Shown: positions 61,796 through 64,000 of the stretch, in pieces | Layout: each line of letters begins with the position of its first letter | Numbering within the stretch: the first letter of the stretch is position 1 | Assembly: GCA_905215015.1 (NCBI GenBank) | Contig: CAJMOS010000003.1 | Span: 1-64,000 of the forward strand | DNA from: an uncultured bacterium | Lineage (GTDB): Bacteria; Spirochaetota; Spirochaetia; Sphaerochaetales; Sphaerochaetaceae | Length of the DNA stretch: 64,000 nucleotides | Reading direction: 5' to 3' | Notes under the pieces: model-generated | The model's input: only the letters and a program-made list of their open reading frames with translations | Told to the model about the DNA's origin: nothing | Databases searched by the model: none | Translations under genes and position numbers: made by a program

Positions 61796-62035
61796 ATGCT
61801 TTTCTCTCCTACGAGGTCCCTTTTCCAGGGACCTGCTCAATGTACCACTCGGCGGAAACTTTGTGAACTACTGGACTTATGGCCTCGGACAGGGAAAAGG
61901 AAGGTGGGATTTCGTCCATGTGGGAAAGTTGGATTTTTTGCCTTTCCTTTCTTTGTACTTGCGTGGCTAATTTTTTCATGCACAGACAATTACCTCTGAT
62001 ATCAAAAGAATTTCGCAAAAAATGTCGAATGTATA
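61796..62035. other. Divergent region between mscL and the Liv-type binding protein
   Basis: No gene seen. A 7-bp hairpin AGGTCCC-TTTTCCA-GGGACCT at 61814-61834 lies in the mscL leader, close to its ribosome-binding site, and might affect mscL translation. The right half is AT-rich and leads into the promoter at 62036. Confidence 0.45.
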
Positions 62036-62064
62036 TTGAATAAATATTCCCATTTGTGTATAAA
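62036..62064 (+). promoter_or_regulatory. Promoter of the Liv-type operon
   Basis: TTGAAT at 62036-62041, 17-bp spacer, TATAAA at 62059-62064, in an AT-rich stretch. Confidence 0.65.
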
Positions 62065-62101
62065 CTATTTCCAATCATTTGAACTATATGGAGGTTCCAG
62101 A

Positions 62102-63325
62102 ATGAGAAAGCACACTTTTGCGATGGCAGCAGGTGCCGCATTGCTCTTGGCATGTGGATCCCTGTTTGCGAACGGAAGCGCTGAACCTGCCTCTTCGGCA
62201 TCGTCCAGTGCGTCATCCTCTAAGAGACCTAGCGTCAAGATTGGATTCATTGGCCCCCTTACCGGCGACAACTCCAGTTACGGTATTCTTCAGCTGCAGG
62301 CGGACCAGCTTGCACTTGAGGAGTACAACGCAAATCCCAACCACAAGCTCGACATTACGCTTGTCGTAGAGGATTCCGAGGGTTCCCAGGAGAAGGCTCT
62401 TGCTTCCATTCAGAAACTGGACACCTCCGACAAGATCGCGGTCCTGCAGGGACCGGTGTTCACCGGTCCGGCCTTTACCGTCGGTGACTACTGCGAGGAC
62501 GTGAAGCTGGCGATGATTTCCGGCTCCGCCTCCCACAAGGACATCACCAAGGACAAGACCTATGTCTTCCGCACCACCGTCAGCGATGGTCTGCAGGGCG
62601 AGGTTGCCGGCAAGTATTTCTACGAGGTGCTTGGCTACAAGAAGCTTGGCATCCTGTACGCCATGAACGACTACTCCGTCGGTCTGCGCGACGGTATGAA
62701 GGCCGCCTTCGAGGCTGATGGCGGAAAGGTCACCGCCGAGGAGACCTGCCAGGTCGGCGACAAGGACTTCAGAACCCAGCTCACCAGACTCAGAGACGCT
62801 GATGTCGAGGCGATCTACGTCCCGAACTACACCGTTGAGATTGCCCAGATCCTGGTCCAGGCCAAGGAGCTCGGCATCACCAAGCCGTTCCTTTCTGGCG
62901 ATGGGTTCTCCAACCCGCAGGTCCACGATCTGTCCAACAACAATACGCACGGAGTTGTCTACATTGCTTCTCCTGAGAGCAAGGACAGCCCGCTGAAGAC
63001 CCAGTTCGAGGAAGCGTACACCAAGAAGTACAACATCGCCCCGGATGCTTTCGCCCACAACTCCTACGACGCGACCAACATCATCATCGCGGCATTGGAG
63101 AGAGCGTATGAGAAGGAAGGCAAGTTCAACCGCACGACCGTCCGCAACGAGATTGCGGCCACCAAGGATTTCCAGGGTGTCAACGGCACCATGAACTTCC
63201 AGCCGAACGGTGACCTTGTCGCCTATGAGGGTGTCTACAAGGTCGAGGGTAACGACCGCGCTTCCGAGACCTATCAGGGTACCTATGGCGTTGATGCCAG
63301 CGGGAAGCTAGTAAAGATCGAATAA
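62102..63325 (+). CDS. Branched-chain amino-acid-type ABC substrate-binding protein
   Basis: A 407-residue periplasmic binding protein of the LivJ/leucine-binding family (type I fold). A signal region (residues 1-22) contains LLACG, a possible relaxed lipobox, followed by a Ser/Ala-rich linker (SSASSSASSS). The core begins KIGFIGPLTGDNSSYGILQ and includes QGPVFTGPAFTVGDYCED and YDATNIIIAALERA. GGAGG precedes ATG 62102. A permease gene follows after a hairpin. Leucine, isoleucine or valine is likely but other ligands are possible in this family. Confidence 0.9.
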   Translation: MRKHTFAMAAGAALLLACGSLFANGSAEPASSASSSASSSKRPSVKIGFIGPLTGDNSSYGILQLQADQLALEEYNANPNHKLDITLVVEDSEGSQEKALASIQKLDTSDKIAVLQGPVFTGPAFTVGDYCEDVKLAMISGSASHKDITKDKTYVFRTTVSDGLQGEVAGKYFYEVLGYKKLGILYAMNDYSVGLRDGMKAAFEADGGKVTAEETCQVGDKDFRTQLTRLRDADVEAIYVPNYTVEIAQILVQAKELGITKPFLSGDGFSNPQVHDLSNNNTHGVVYIASPESKDSPLKTQFEEAYTKKYNIAPDAFAHNSYDATNIIIAALERAYEKEGKFNRTTVRNEIAATKDFQGVNGTMNFQPNGDLVAYEGVYKVEGNDRASETYQGTYGVDASGKLVKIE

Positions 63326-63350
63326 GGCTGGCTGCCTTGTGCGATTCCAG

Positions 63351-63386
63351 GGAGCCGGTGTGATGCTACACACTGGCTCCTTTTCC
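63351..63386 (+). terminator. Terminator/attenuator between the binding protein and permease genes
   Basis: A 12-bp stem (63351-63362 with 63369-63380, one G-T pair, loop ATGCTA) followed by TTTTCC. It lies inside the operon and would lower permease transcription relative to the binding protein. Confidence 0.85.
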
Positions 63387-63446
63387 ATATTATACTGTCA
63401 GCAGGAATTTGCTTTTTCTAGACTTGTTTGAAAGGAGCGTACGACG

Positions 63447-64000
63447 TTGTCATTCGCTGAGTTTTTCCAACACTTTATCAATGGTGTGACGTTGGGGGGG
63501 ACCTACGCGCTGATAGCCCTCGGCTACACCATGGTGTACGGCATTCTTGGATTCATCAATTTCGCTCACGGCGACATCCTGATGGTCGGTGCCTACATCG
63601 GGCTTTTCACCTTCAATGCATTGCGTGGAAGCCAGGATTTCGGGCTTTGGCCAACCGTTGCATTCTTCATCGCGATGGTGGTGAGCATGGTGTTCTGCGC
63701 TTGTCTGGGCATGCTGACCGAGCGTATCGCCTACAAGCCCCTGCGCAAGGCTACCCGTCTTGCCCCCTTGCTTTCGGCAATCGGCGTCTCGTTCATCCTG
63801 TCAAACACTGCCGCATGGCTGTGGGGCACCCAGAGCCGCCGCTTCCCGAAGCCATTCGAGGACCAGGCAATCAGCTTCGGCGGGGTCAGCGTCACCCCAC
63901 ACCAGATTCTGATTCTGGTTGTCACCGTAATCATGATGGTGGCCATGCAGCTGTACGTGACCAAGACCCGCATGGGCAAGGCCATGCGCGCCACCAGCCT
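63447..64000 (+). CDS. Branched-chain amino-acid-type ABC permease (LivH-like), partial
   Basis: The frame from TTG 63447 stays open to the window edge (184 codons seen). The translation has membrane segments and the LivH blocks GVTLGGTYALIALGYTMVYG, INFAHGDILMVGAY and LLSAIGVSFILSN. AAAGGAG precedes the TTG by nine bases. It follows the binding-protein gene after the internal terminator and should form the channel of the same importer. The gene continues beyond 64000. Confidence 0.88.
   Translation, partial: MSFAEFFQHFINGVTLGGTYALIALGYTMVYGILGFINFAHGDILMVGAYIGLFTFNALRGSQDFGLWPTVAFFIAMVVSMVFCACLGMLTERIAYKPLRKATRLAPLLSAIGVSFILSNTAAWLWGTQSRRFPKPFEDQAISFGGVSVTPHQILILVVTVIMMVAMQLYVTKTRMGKAMRATS

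Overview
The window looks like a chromosomal segment of a high-GC member of the Spirochaetota, possibly Sphaerochaeta-like. Reasons: an alanyl-tRNA synthetase of only 600 residues without the usual C-terminal domain, small exported beta-barrel-like proteins, a BMP-type (PnrA-like) importer and a metal ABC importer. The lineage call is inference from gene content and was not checked by phylogeny. No rRNA, CRISPR array, integrase or intact insertion sequence was seen. Two tRNA genes are present: Phe(GAA) and Arg(CCT).

Layout. 3-4991 (minus): an ABC ATPase with a NEW3-domain secreted protein, then a three-gene metal importer whose ATPase carries an extra N-terminal DUF1893 domain. 5079-9826 (plus): two serine esterases, an RpiR-type regulator and a phosphohexomutase. 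10117-12652: a small outer-membrane-type protein and an AT-richer hipBA pair. 12801-22137: tRNA-Phe, dprA, alaS-pepC, rlmN, an OPT transporter, another small barrel protein and two paralogous secreted proteins. 22418-41330: a large aryl-polyene-type (APE) biosynthetic cluster. 41354-42631: hflX. 42758-50342: a visibly AT-richer catabolic locus made of a LacI regulator, a Gfo/Idh oxidoreductase, an SDR and a complete BMP-family ABC importer. 50586-59798: ychF, an Rpn-like nuclease, a lipoprotein, a DUF4080-type radical SAM protein, topA and a PIN-domain membrane protein. 60004-64000: tRNA-Arg, a CDF metal transporter, mscL and the start of a branched-chain amino-acid (Liv-type) importer that runs off the right edge.

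The APE-type cluster is the main system. A plus-strand arm (22471-37861) encodes two acyl carrier proteins, a membrane protein fused to an AMP-ligase, a second AMP-ligase fused to a dehydratase, a glycosyltransferase, an LpxL-like acyltransferase, a thioesterase, a LolA-like carrier, an MMPL/RND exporter, a DUF3261-like lipoprotein, a ketosynthase, a dehydratase, a ketoreductase, a second ketosynthase and an acyl-CoA carboxylase carboxyltransferase. A convergent minus arm (41330-37858) encodes a methyltransferase, a ketosynthase-like chain-length factor, a PlsC-type acyltransferase and a malonyl transferase. A phosphopantetheinyl transferase sits antisense inside the plus arm. There is reduction to the alcohol and dehydration but no enoyl reductase, which predicts a conjugated polyene. 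The sugar, lipid and export genes suggest the polyene is attached to a glycolipid and moved to the outer membrane. Carrier, carrier activation, part of malonyl supply, assembly, tailoring and export are all encoded here; the enzyme making the aromatic starter was not found.

Regulatory sequence is fairly readable. Several promoters with 17-18 bp spacing and many intrinsic terminators can be placed. The LacI-type gene and its target operon share two operator-like sites with the same 10-base half. Five genes have a -10-like box only 6-8 bases before the start codon and a weak or absent Shine-Dalgarno sequence, which would fit leaderless transcripts.
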